The translations under genes and the position numbers were made by a program. A stretch of DNA of 64,000 nt from Thiohalophilus sp046483665. GTDB lineage: Bacteria; Pseudomonadota; Gammaproteobacteria; UBA6429; Thiohalophilaceae. Shown here one piece after another: positions 44,550 through 51,958 of the stretch (positions are counted from its first letter, which is position 1; every line of letters begins with the position of its first letter). The stretch spans positions 109,352-173,351 of the forward strand of contig NZ_JAWOCR010000005.1 of the NCBI RefSeq assembly GCF_046483665.1, written 5' to 3'. Below the pieces are notes generated by a model. The model was not told the DNA's origin. It worked only from the letters and a program-made list of their open reading frames with translations, and did not search any database.

Positions 44550-45799
44550 AGTTTCAATCCCCGGCCCAGGCGCGGCAGTTTGCCCACATACCCCATGGCA
44601 TGACGCACCAGCTGTTTTTTCAGCGGCGGCAGAATATCCAGCAGCGTCAGCCCCAGATTGCGCGCCACTGCCAGTGGCAGGAAGTTATTGGAAAACAGAC
44701 GCACCAGACCATCCGTTGCCAGCGAGGTCTGCAGATGATCCCGTCGGCGCCATTGCGCGTAACGCCGCAGTACATTCAGCTCGCCGATGTCTTCGTTTTG
44801 TGTCAGCGCCTCGGACAATACCTGGGATAACACCGCCACATCACGCAAGCCCAGGTTGAAGCCCTGTCCAGCCACCGGGTGCAGGGTATGGGCAGCATTA
44901 CCGATCACCGCCAGACGCGGACGCACATGCTCGCGGGTTTGCAAAAACTTGAGCGGATACAGATGCCGCTGACTGGCGCGGGTAAAATACCCGGCCCGCT
45001 CGCCAAAGCGTTCCTGCAGTTGCGACAAAAAGATGGTCTCGTCCCACTCCTGTACCGTCTCGACCTGATCCGGTTTGAGCGTCCAGACCAGGGCGAAGGC
45101 GTTGTCGTTGCCCTGCTCATCGCGCATGGGCAACAGGGCCATCGGCCCGCTGTCGGTGAATCGTTCATAGGCAATATTACGATGCGGACGATCGACGGCC
45201 ACATTGCTGATCAGCGCCGACTGATGGTAATCCAGCATGAAGGTGGCAATCCCGCTGTCGTTACGAATAAACGAATCCCCGCCATCGGCGGCCACCACCA
45301 GTGCCGAGGTGATCTCGCGCAACTCGCCGTCCTGTCTTAACACCACTTTGGCATGCGTCGGAGCAAACTGGACGGCCTTGACACTGGCCGGGCAGAGCAG
45401 CGTCACATTACTCTGCTGTTCGAGTTGCCGGGAGAGTGCCGCACCCAGGATCCGAATCTCGGCCACATAGCCCATCGCCGCCAGTCCCTGTTCGGCGGCA
45501 TCCAGGTGTGCACTGCCGGCATGACCCCGATCGGATACATGAATTTCCTGAATCGGGGTCACGCCCTGCGCTTCGATCGCGGCCCACAACCCCATAGCGG
45601 CGAAGATCTGTTGCGAACCGGCGGCCAGCGCCACGGTGCGCGCATCGAAACCGGGATGCTGTTCGACATTAAAAGAATGTGCCTCGACCACGGCAATCCG
45701 CAGGTCGCTGCTGCCAGCCAGCGCACACGCCAGACTGGCACCGACCAGCCCACCGCCAACAATGATCAGATCAAATTCATTCGGTTTTGGCGTGCTCAC
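44546..45799 (-). CDS. ubiH: 2-octaprenyl-6-methoxyphenol hydroxylase
   Basis: 417 residues, FAD monooxygenase of ubiquinone synthesis (C1 hydroxylation). Motifs: 'DLIIVGGGLVGASLACALAG', 'FDARTVALAAGSQQIFAAMGLW', 'VVAADGGDSFIRNDSGI' and 'RLAVIGNAAHTLHPVAGQGFNLGLRDVAVLSQV'. It is about 20 residues longer than UbiI and overlaps it. It lies downstream of pepP as in E. coli. Confidence 0.92.
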   Translation of the reverse strand: MSTPKPNEFDLIIVGGGLVGASLACALAGSSDLRIAVVEAHSFNVEQHPGFDARTVALAAGSQQIFAAMGLWAAIEAQGVTPIQEIHVSDRGHAGSAHLDAAEQGLAAMGYVAEIRILGAALSRQLEQQSNVTLLCPASVKAVQFAPTHAKVVLRQDGELREITSALVVAADGGDSFIRNDSGIATFMLDYHQSALISNVAVDRPHRNIAYERFTDSGPMALLPMRDEQGNDNAFALVWTLKPDQVETVQEWDETIFLSQLQERFGERAGYFTRASQRHLYPLKFLQTREHVRPRLAVIGNAAHTLHPVAGQGFNLGLRDVAVLSQVLSEALTQNEDIGELNVLRRYAQWRRRDHLQTSLATDGLVRLFSNNFLPLAVARNLGLTLLDILPPLKKQLVRHAMGYVGKLPRLGRGLKL

Positions 45800-45944
45800 C
45801 CCGTTATTGCCTCTTCGAAGGGAAATAATACGAGAAAACCCTCACCGGACTTTTATTACGCATCCACATTCACTCCTGATATTCCCGGGCCCGTGTTCCG
45901 GGTCCGACAAGCCCCTGCTTGATGGACAAAGTCAATAACGGGGC

Positions 45945-47252
45945 TCATTCAGCCATCAATGCCTCGATCTCGTCGGGATCCTTGGGCGCATCACGGGTCA
46001 ACACTTCACAACCCTCCCGGGTCACCAGCACATCATCCTCAATACGAATGCCAATGTTATGCCATTTTCGGGCAACCTCACTGTGGCGCGCCGAGATATA
46101 CAACCCCGGTTCGATGGTCAGTGTCATCCCCGGTTCCAGCACGCGCCATTCGGTATCCACCTTGTAGTCACCCACATCATGCACATCCATACCCAGCCAG
46201 TGGCCGGTCCGGTGCATGTAATACGGTTTGTAGGCCTGCTCCTCAAGCAGTTTTTTCAGGCTGCCCTTCAAAATTCCCACATCCTTGAGTCCCCGGGTAA
46301 GCACTTTGAGCGCCGCTTCATGCGGGTCGTTCCAGTGATTGCCCGGTTTGACCTGTTCGATGGCCGCGTACTGGGCCTCAAGGACAATATCGTACAATGT
46401 GCGTTGCGCCTTGCTGTATTTACCGTTAACGGGAAAAGTGCGCGAGATATCCGCAGCGTAATAATCGTACTCGGCACCGGCGTCTATCAACAATAAATCG
46501 CCGTCATTCAGGGACGACTGATTTTCGATGTAATGCAGGATACAACCGTTGGCGCCCCCGCCGACGATGGACGGGTAAGCCGGAAACCGGGCCCCCTGTT
46601 GCATGAAGGTATGCAACAGCTCGGCCTCGATCTGATATTCATACAACCCCGGCTTGCAGTTTTGCATGGCACGAATATGGGCCTGCGCGGAGATCCTGGC
46701 CGCCTTGCGCATCGCCTTGATCTCCTGGCTGCTCTTGTACAGGCGCATATCGTGCAGGTGATGTTCCAGCGAGACAAATTCACCCGGTGTATGAATCCCG
46801 GCGCGGGACTGTTTGCGCAGACGATTGACCCAGCCGATCAACCGCTGATCGAAATCCGGGCTCGCGCCCATGGTATAAAACACCCGCTCTTTGTTCTCCA
46901 GCAACCCGGGCAGAATGTCATCGATATCATCGATGGGAAACGAATCATCCGCCTTGTAACGTTCCACCGCCCCTTCCTGACCGGCGCGCGGCCCGTTCCA
47001 GACCTCCATATCGGGGTCGTTCTCGCGACAGAACAGAATATACTCGCCGTGCTCGCGCCCCGGCACCAGCACCACTACCGCCTCCGGTTCGGGAAAACCG
47101 GTCAGATAATAGAAGTCACTGTCCTGACGATACTGAAACTCCGTATCGCGATTGCGCATACGCTGCGGCGCCGCCGGCAGAATCGCCACCGAATCGGGCC
47201 CCATCAGCTCCATCAGGTGCTTGCGGCGTTTGGTAAATTCCTGTGTATTCAT
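45945..47252 (-). CDS. pepP: Xaa-Pro aminopeptidase P
   Basis: 435 residues, cytosolic manganese peptidase that releases N-terminal residues preceding proline. The metal ligands are visible in 'LLLIDAGAEYDYYAADISRTFP' (two Asp), 'HRTGHWLGMDVHDVGDY' (His), 'TIEPGLY' and 'IRIEDDVLVT' (Glu). Homology is full length with an N-terminal creatinase-like domain. It belongs to the ygfB-pepP-ubiH-ubiI run, with repeats between ygfB and pepP. Confidence 0.95.
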   Translation of the reverse strand: MNTQEFTKRRKHLMELMGPDSVAILPAAPQRMRNRDTEFQYRQDSDFYYLTGFPEPEAVVVLVPGREHGEYILFCRENDPDMEVWNGPRAGQEGAVERYKADDSFPIDDIDDILPGLLENKERVFYTMGASPDFDQRLIGWVNRLRKQSRAGIHTPGEFVSLEHHLHDMRLYKSSQEIKAMRKAARISAQAHIRAMQNCKPGLYEYQIEAELLHTFMQQGARFPAYPSIVGGGANGCILHYIENQSSLNDGDLLLIDAGAEYDYYAADISRTFPVNGKYSKAQRTLYDIVLEAQYAAIEQVKPGNHWNDPHEAALKVLTRGLKDVGILKGSLKKLLEEQAYKPYYMHRTGHWLGMDVHDVGDYKVDTEWRVLEPGMTLTIEPGLYISARHSEVARKWHNIGIRIEDDVLVTREGCEVLTRDAPKDPDEIEALMAE

Positions 47253-47291
47253 AAAATAGTTACAAGTTGTCAGTTACCAGAATCCAGGTTC

Positions 47292-47465
47292 AGTGACGAG
47301 GGCCGAGGTACGAGTGACGAGGAAAAACTTCTCAGTCGGAGGCTGTAGGAGGGGCTTTTAGCCGCGACAGATCGTGCGGTTAGCAATATCTATCGCGGCA
47401 CAGCCGCCCCTGCGAACCTTTGGGGTTCGCCTTCCTCGTCACTCGTACCTCGTCCCTCGGCCCTG
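47292..47465. repeat. GTGACGA heptamer arms around a REP-like core
   Basis: Left arm 47292-47330 (GTGACGA, GGGCCGA, GGTACGA, GTGACGA, GGAAAAA) and inverted right arm 47431-47465 (CTTCCTCGTCACTCGTACCT ...) surround two inverted REP-like stems (TGTAGGAGGGGCTTTTAGCC at 47346 and the facing GCGGCACAGCCGCCCCTGCG at about 47393-47412). The right arm ends 4 bases from the ygfB stop. Confidence 0.85.
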
Positions 47466-47469
47466 TGTT

Positions 47470-48033
47470 TTAATGTATCGGCCCCTCGCCGGCCTTGGCA
47501 TACTGGCTACGGAACTCTTCGCGAAACAGCAAAACACCCATGCGCAGATATTCGACCAGTTCGGCATAAGCGGCTTCATCCTCGCCGTCCTCCTCGAGCT
47601 CATAGCCTTCGGCGCGGGAGATTTCCAGCATGTCCTGGATGATTTCGGGCAGTTCACCGGGCAGGTTTTCCGGTTGCTGGATTCCGCCGGCGGCCAGGCC
47701 GGTCAAAAAGCCCTGGCACCAGTGCCCCAGCGCTTCCACTCGTACCGGCAGAGCAGCCTCGTCGTGGGGTAACAGTAAATGGAACTCGAACTGTTCACTG
47801 TCGAACTGTTTGCGAGTCTCCTCGAACAGGGTCAACAGCGGTTCGGGCGTCGGCGCCAGGGCATCCCGGCTCGGGCCGGTGAGTACCATGGCCAGCCAGC
47901 TGTCGACATCCAGTCCCTGGATGGTGCAGAACATGGCGCACAACAGGCCGTGGCTTTCCGCCGCTTCGGTGTCGGCACCCTGGATATGCAGTGCATCGGC
48001 AACCAGGTCAAAATCGGGAAGGGATTCGGTCAT
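47470..48033 (-). CDS. ygfB: UPF0149/YgfB family protein
   Basis: 187 residues. 'ADTEAAESHGLLCAMFCTIQGLDVDSWLAMVLTG', 'HWCQGFLTGLA' and the acidic tail 'EEDGEDEAAYAELVEYLRMGVLLFREE' are the YecA/YgfB pattern. Small all-helical cytosolic protein; in Pseudomonas YgfB modulates AlpA-dependent transcription, but its role here is unknown. Divergent from zapA, upstream of pepP as in other gammaproteobacteria. Confidence 0.92.
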   Translation of the reverse strand: MTESLPDFDLVADALHIQGADTEAAESHGLLCAMFCTIQGLDVDSWLAMVLTGPSRDALAPTPEPLLTLFEETRKQFDSEQFEFHLLLPHDEAALPVRVEALGHWCQGFLTGLAAGGIQQPENLPGELPEIIQDMLEISRAEGYELEEDGEDEAAYAELVEYLRMGVLLFREEFRSQYAKAGEGPIH

Positions 48034-48223
48034 CTATATAAGGTATATGGCAGCTGAAATTGAGAGGATAAGCCATTTGCTTCATGAGCAACAGTCACAG
48101 GCGCCAAATGACGCTTTTTGGCTGAACGGCCCGTTGACCCTGCCCGGCCGCCGCTCTATATTGAGTCCTAGACTGAATTTGCGTCCCGAATCAGCGATAA
48201 CAACGACTTATAAGTGATATTTG

Positions 48224-48430
48224 ATGGACGAACTGGACCTGAAAAAGCTTGAAACCCGCGTCGATGACCTTATCAAGGCTGTAGACCGGTTGCAGCAGGA
48301 AAATAAAACCCTGCGCGACAGCCAGACAAACCTGATGTCGGAGCGCAACCAGCTGGTGGAGAAAACCGAGCTGGCGCGCAGCCGGGTCGAAACGATGATC
48401 GAAAAACTCAAGGCAATGGAAAATGAGTGA
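48224..48430 (+). CDS. TIGR02449 family coiled-coil protein (ZapB-like)
   Basis: 68 residues, a single heptad-rich coiled coil: 'DLKKLETRVDDLIKAVDRLQQENKTLRDSQTNLMSERNQLVEKTELARSRVETMIEKLK'. It always sits upstream of zapA in this lineage and resembles ZapB, so a role at the division ring is plausible but inferred. The ATG at 48224 is preferred to the TTG three bases earlier. It overlaps zapA by 8 bases. Confidence 0.85.
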   Translation: MDELDLKKLETRVDDLIKAVDRLQQENKTLRDSQTNLMSERNQLVEKTELARSRVETMIEKLKAMENE

Positions 48431-48740
48431 AAAGCCGGCCAACACGGTAACGGTGCATATTCTGGACAAGGAGTACCTGATCGCCTGTCCCGAAGAGGAA
48501 AAGCACGATCTGATGCGCTCGGCCGATTATCTGGATATGAAGATGCGCGAGATCCGCGACAGCGGCAAGATCATTGGCACCGATCGCATTGCCGTAATGG
48601 CCGCGTTGAATATCTCTCATGAGCTACTGACACAGTCCGGGCCCGACAGCAAAATGGACAGTGATGTCAGTGGCCGCATCAAGGGCATTCAGGACAAGAT
48701 CGAGGATGCCCTGTTCAAAACCCGGCAGATGGAAATCTGA
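48423..48740 (+). CDS. zapA: Cell division protein ZapA
   Basis: 105 residues. Bundles and stabilises FtsZ filaments at midcell. 'VTVHILDKEYLIACPEEEKHDLMRSADYLDMKMREIRDSGKIIGTDRIAVMAALNISHELL' is the conserved globular domain, followed by a C-terminal coiled coil. It is followed by 6S RNA and ygfA, the conserved gammaproteobacterial order. Confidence 0.95.
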   Translation: MSEKPANTVTVHILDKEYLIACPEEEKHDLMRSADYLDMKMREIRDSGKIIGTDRIAVMAALNISHELLTQSGPDSKMDSDVSGRIKGIQDKIEDALFKTRQMEI

Positions 48741-48758
48741 CGCCGGTAACCGAGTCAA

Positions 48759-48949
48759 TGGGCGCCCCCTGCGGTATGCGTGAGTCGATTGGGATATTCT
48801 TGAGCCGATAAACACATCCCCGGGAGCCGAAATTCGGTGTTGTGTGCAAGTCCGGCCCGACCGGAAAGCCTGATACACCGGAAGACGCTCCCACCTTGAA
48901 CCCCTGGTTCAAGACGAAAATCACCACGGTACAGGTGGGGGCGCGCCCA
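48759..48949 (+). ncRNA. ssrS: 6S RNA
   Basis: About 190 nt between zapA and ygfA, the canonical ssrS position. The 5' GGGCGCCCCC and 3' GGGGGCGCGCCC close the terminal stem. The strongly conserved CACCTTGAACC-(loop)-GGTTCAAG stem (48892-48913) and the facing TTGAGCCGATA segment match the E. coli RNA. It mimics an open promoter and sequesters sigma-70 RNA polymerase in stationary phase. Ends are approximate. Confidence 0.88.
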
Positions 48950-48965
48950 CCCTATCAACAAACCG

Positions 48966-49140
48966 CGTCCTGCGTCCGAAGGACGCAGGAGCGAGGGACG
49001 AGGTACCAGGGACGAGTGACGAGTAAAAGCACCCTGATCCGAATATCTGTAGGAGCGCCTTCGGCGCGACAGGTCATACGGTCAGCAAACTCTCTCCCGG
49101 CGTCCTTCGGACGCAGTTACGAGGTACGAGTGACGAGGAA
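48966..49140. repeat. Mixed GACGAG heptamers and REP-like stems after 6S RNA
   Basis: Contains a hairpin GCGTCCTGCGTCC-GAA-GGACGCAGGAGCG-like stem (48966-48992), two GGACGAG/GTGACGA arrays in the same orientation (to 49022 and 49119-49140) and a REP-like stem TAGGAGCGCCTTCGGCGCGACAG (49051-49074). No gene is visible. Confidence 0.75.
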
Positions 49141-49191
49141 GATCAAAACCCGGTCCAAATGATCCGCTCCAAAGCATCTTCATGACTTCCG

Positions 49192-49282
49192 ACTCAGCAC
49201 TCAGCACTCAGCACTCAGCACTCAGAACTCAGAACTCAGAACTCAGAACTCAGAACTCAGAACTCAGAACTCAGAACTCAGA
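49192..49282. repeat. Thirteen-copy heptamer tandem array
   Basis: Exactly 13 head-to-tail units: four ACTCAGC followed by nine ACTCAGA, 91 bp, with no other variation. It is the longest perfect array in the window and lies between 6S RNA and ygfA. Neither a gene nor a CRISPR (no spacers). Confidence 0.97.
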
Positions 49283-49373
49283 ACTTTCAATATCTTCGGT
49301 GGTTAAATTTCCCAATCCACGGGTCCCCCCACCCTCGGATGACATAAATCGTTGAAAATATTACTATCACATC

Positions 49374-49982
49374 ATGACCGACCGAAAATCCCTGCGCTTT
49401 AACATGCGCGACAGGCGCCGCGCGCTATCGATAGAGGAACAGCATGCGGCATCACTGACACTGTCCGAACACCTGGCCGCACATCGGATGTTTCATCTGG
49501 CGCAGCGCATCGCCTTTTATCTGCCCAACGACGGGGAAATCGATCTCACCTGGCTGCTGGAATACGCCTGGCAACACAACAAGCAGTGCTATCTGCCGGT
49601 ACTGGGTCCGCGCAATGGCCGGCGCATGTGGTTTTTGCCCTATCGCCCCGACACCCGACTGATTCCCAACCGCTTTGGTATTCCTGAACCGGCACACAGC
49701 CGCCGTGATCGGCTGTTCAGTCCGATGTCGCTGGATCTGGTCCTGATGCCGCTGGTGGCGTTCGATCATCACGGCAACCGCGTCGGTATGGGCGGCGGGT
49801 TTTACGATCGCACGTTCGGTTTTCGCCGTTACCGGCGTCACTGGCAACGACCCAGGCTGGTGGGAACCGCTTACGCATTTCAACAGGTCGCACAGATCGA
49901 ATCAGCCATCTGGGACGTGCCACTGGACGGCATCGTCACCGAACAGGGCCTGCTCCGGTTTCAGTCCGATAACAGCGACTGA
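49374..49982 (+). CDS. ygfA: 5-formyltetrahydrofolate cyclo-ligase
   Basis: 202 residues. ATP-dependent conversion of 5-formyl-THF to methenyl-THF. 'FYLPNDGEIDLTWLLEYAW', 'LVLMPLVAFDHHGNRVGMGGGFYDRTF' (ATP/substrate loop) and 'DVPLDGIVTEQGL' are conserved. Its location after zapA and 6S RNA supports the assignment. Some 230 bp of repeats separates it from 6S RNA, so co-processing of a joint transcript, as in E. coli, is less certain. Confidence 0.94.
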   Translation: MTDRKSLRFNMRDRRRALSIEEQHAASLTLSEHLAAHRMFHLAQRIAFYLPNDGEIDLTWLLEYAWQHNKQCYLPVLGPRNGRRMWFLPYRPDTRLIPNRFGIPEPAHSRRDRLFSPMSLDLVLMPLVAFDHHGNRVGMGGGFYDRTFGFRRYRRHWQRPRLVGTAYAFQQVAQIESAIWDVPLDGIVTEQGLLRFQSDNSD

Positions 49983-50065
49983 TCTGCCGGGGCAAATACT
50001 GCAGCGGGCACCCCGGCGACAAGATTTATGAAATAATCCCGGCCACGTTCCAAGAGGAGATGCGC

Positions 50066-50530
50066 ATGAATTACTGGCTGATGAAATCCGAACCCGATGT
50101 TTTCGGCATCGATGATCTGGCCGCGATGCCACGCAAGACCGACCACTGGGACGGCGTGCGCAACTATCAGGCCCGCAACATGATGCGCGACGAGATGAAA
50201 AAGGGCGATCAGGTCTTCTTTTACCATTCCAACTGCAAGGAACCCGGAGTCGTCGGTATCGCGGAGGTCGTCAAGGAAGGCTACCCCGATCACACCGCCT
50301 GGGATCCCAAATCCAAGTACTACGACCCCAAGAGCGACCCGGAAAATCCGCGCTGGTACATGGTCAACATCAAGTTCGTGCGCAAATTCCAGCGTACCGT
50401 CACCCTGCAGGAGATGAAACAGGAGAAAGCCCTGGAAGGGATGAAACTGTTACAGCGCGGTAACCGCCTCTCCGTCATGCCGGTCGACAAAAAACACTGG
50501 CAACATATCCTGAAAATGGAAAAACGCTGA
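50066..50530 (+). CDS. EVE domain protein
   Basis: 154 residues. 'MNYWLMKSEPDVFGIDDLAAMP', 'HWDGVRNYQARNMMRDEMKKGDQVFFYHSNCKEPGVVGIAEVVKEGYPDHTAWD' is the EVE (PUA-like) fold thought to bind modified bases in RNA or DNA; the ligand is unknown here. AAGAGGAG lies 6 bases before the ATG at 50066, whereas the ATG at 50060 overlaps it, so the second ATG is chosen. A terminator follows. Confidence 0.93.
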   Translation: MNYWLMKSEPDVFGIDDLAAMPRKTDHWDGVRNYQARNMMRDEMKKGDQVFFYHSNCKEPGVVGIAEVVKEGYPDHTAWDPKSKYYDPKSDPENPRWYMVNIKFVRKFQRTVTLQEMKQEKALEGMKLLQRGNRLSVMPVDKKHWQHILKMEKR

Positions 50531-50556
50531 TCCCTCACCCGGGTCATTCGACAATC

Positions 50557-50582
50557 AAGCGGTCCCCGGGCCGCTTTTTTGT
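50557..50582 (+). terminator. Intrinsic terminator after the EVE gene
   Basis: AAGCGG (50557-50562) pairs with CCGCTT (50571-50576) across a TCCCCGGG loop, followed by a T tract. Located 27 bases after the EVE stop codon on the same strand. Confidence 0.75.
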
Positions 50583-51288
50583 TATAGAGCAGCCAAACAA
50601 CGTGAGCGACCGGCCCGATCAGCCGTGTTCGAACCGATCCAGGTCGATATACCAGATCAAGGCGATAAAAATTGCATCATGCAATAATTTTATGCGTTAT
50701 CGGGTTGCCTATCGCGAGTAGTCCCCCTCTTTTGATGTCATAAGAAACGATTAGCAGCCAATAACGAGGGCGAACTGTCTTCGTTTACCGCGAAAGAGTC
50801 TTCTATTTCTTTCCATAACGAGAAAATAAACTCACGAAGCGCAATTTCCTTGTTCAGAAGCCATGTCGGCTTCACTCACGGGTGGTTAAAACGATGCGAT
50901 AGGCTGTTGCTCTTTGAAAATCTATCTCGCACAGCCTTTCAGAGACGTTTACAACGTCCTCTTCTGGCGATCTTGCAACATCGAAGTCATAATCGCCCGC
51001 AACAGTGCCAATCATGGCACTCAAAAGGCAATACAACAGACATCAAAAGTCGGGACGCATGCCGACCATTGCCGCGATGAACCAATCAGGCGCAACCAAA
51101 CCCGAATATTTGCTTCCACTTCCCTTCATCGGCAAAATTTTTCTTCTTCAATTCAAAAAAATTAAAAAATTTTTCCCCGGGGTCGTTATAAAACCGGAAA
51201 TCTGGCGTATCGAAGCCGAAATTTATACAATACAAGCGCTAACAGTAAAAAATTAATTTGCATTACTAGCATTTTTATTCTAGTTGGC
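50583..51288. other. AT-rich gap upstream of the histone-like gene
   Basis: About 700 bp, visibly richer in A/T than its surroundings and free of the heptamer and octamer repeats found in other gaps. Overlapping open frames on the plus strand (50850-51256) lack ribosome sites and conserved-looking sequence and are not called. A weak minus-strand small ORF is listed separately. A good -10 (TATACT, 51289-51294) just beyond it probably serves the histone-like gene. Confidence 0.5.
50738..50875 (-). CDS. Possible small ORF or gene remnant
   Basis: A 45-codon minus-strand frame from GTG at 50875 reads MKPTWLLNKEIALREFIFSL and ends VNEDSSPSLLAANRFL. Its composition looks protein-like, but there is no ribosome site and no recognisable family. 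It could be the decayed end of a lost gene. Listed only for completeness. Confidence 0.2.
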   Translation of the reverse strand: MKPTWLLNKEIALREFIFSLWKEIEDSFAVNEDSSPSLLAANRFL

Positions 51289-51332
51289 TATACTCTGCTA
51301 AACTCAGTGCTCAACTCGGAGGGTTATTAACC

Positions 51333-51707
51333 ATGGCAACGAAGAAAAAAGCCAAAAAGAAAGTCACGAAGAAGAAAACCGCTTCTCGCAAAAAAGTAGC
51401 GAAGAAAAAAGTCGCCAAGAAACGGGTAGCCAAGAAAAAGACCGCTGCCAAAAAGAAAACCAAGAAAAAAGCCAAGAAGAAAGTAGCCAAGAAGAAGGCG
51501 AAGAAAAAAGTCGCCAAGAAAAAGGCCAAGAAAAAGGCCAAAAAGAAAGTAGCCAAAAAGAAGGCGAAGAAAAAGGTCGCCAAGAAAAAGGCCAAAAAGA
51601 AAGTAGCCAAGAAGAAGGCGAAGAAAAAGGTCGCCAAGAAAAAGGCTAAAAAGAAAGTAGCCAAAAAGAAAACCAAGAAGAAAACAGCCCGTCGCAAGAA
51701 AAAATAG
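51333..51707 (+). CDS. Lysine-rich histone H1-like DNA-binding protein
   Basis: 124 residues composed almost wholly of K, A and V in repeats such as KKKVAKKKAKKKAKK, ending TARRKKK. It resembles the AlgP/HctB-type histone H1-like tails of bacteria and should bind DNA or RNA non-specifically. The DNA is an imperfect tandem repeat (period about 12-33 bp), so copy number may vary between strains. GGAGGG 9 bases before the ATG and a strong terminator after it indicate a well-expressed single gene. Confidence 0.85.
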   Translation: MATKKKAKKKVTKKKTASRKKVAKKKVAKKRVAKKKTAAKKKTKKKAKKKVAKKKAKKKVAKKKAKKKAKKKVAKKKAKKKVAKKKAKKKVAKKKAKKKVAKKKAKKKVAKKKTKKKTARRKKK

Positions 51708-51746
51708 GCGATACCGGCTGTAAAACGGGAGAAATCCCGCGAAATT

Positions 51747-51778
51747 GGGGTTACCGGCGACGGTAGCCCCTTTTTTTT
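51747..51778 (+). terminator. Intrinsic terminator of the histone-like gene
   Basis: GGGGTTACCG-GCGA-CGGTAGCCCC followed by T8: a 10-bp stem with one mismatch, a tetraloop and a long U tract, 39 bases after the stop codon. Confidence 0.95.
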
Positions 51779-51795
51779 GGCCGCAGGCCAAAAAA

Positions 51796-51958
51796 GGGCC
51801 GAGGTACGAGGGACGAGTGACGAGGAGAACCAAAATCCAGCTGGACCGGGGGGTTGTAGGAGCGCCTTTGGCGCGACAGGCCATGCGGTCGGCAAAGTCT
51901 CTCGCGGCGTAGCCGCTCCTACGATCAACGAGCCTGTGTGCCGATTTTCCTCGTCACT
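51796..51958. repeat. GACGAG heptamer arms around REP-like core behind ilvA
   Basis: Left arm 51796-51826 (GGGCCGAGGTACGAGGGACG ... GTGACGAGG) and short inverted right arm 51945-51958 (TTTCCTCGTCACTG) enclose two facing REP-like stems (TTGTAGGAGCGCCTTTGGCG at 51855 and GCGGCGTAGCCGCTCCTACG at 51903). The right arm contains the stop codon of ilvA. Confidence 0.85.

Noticed and set aside
49192..49282. Possible CRISPR array
   Set aside because: Units are contiguous 7-mers without spacers, and no cas genes are present.
50850..51256. Three overlapping plus-strand open frames in the AT-rich gap
   Set aside because: No Shine-Dalgarno, mutually overlapping, no family resemblance and biased composition; likely chance.
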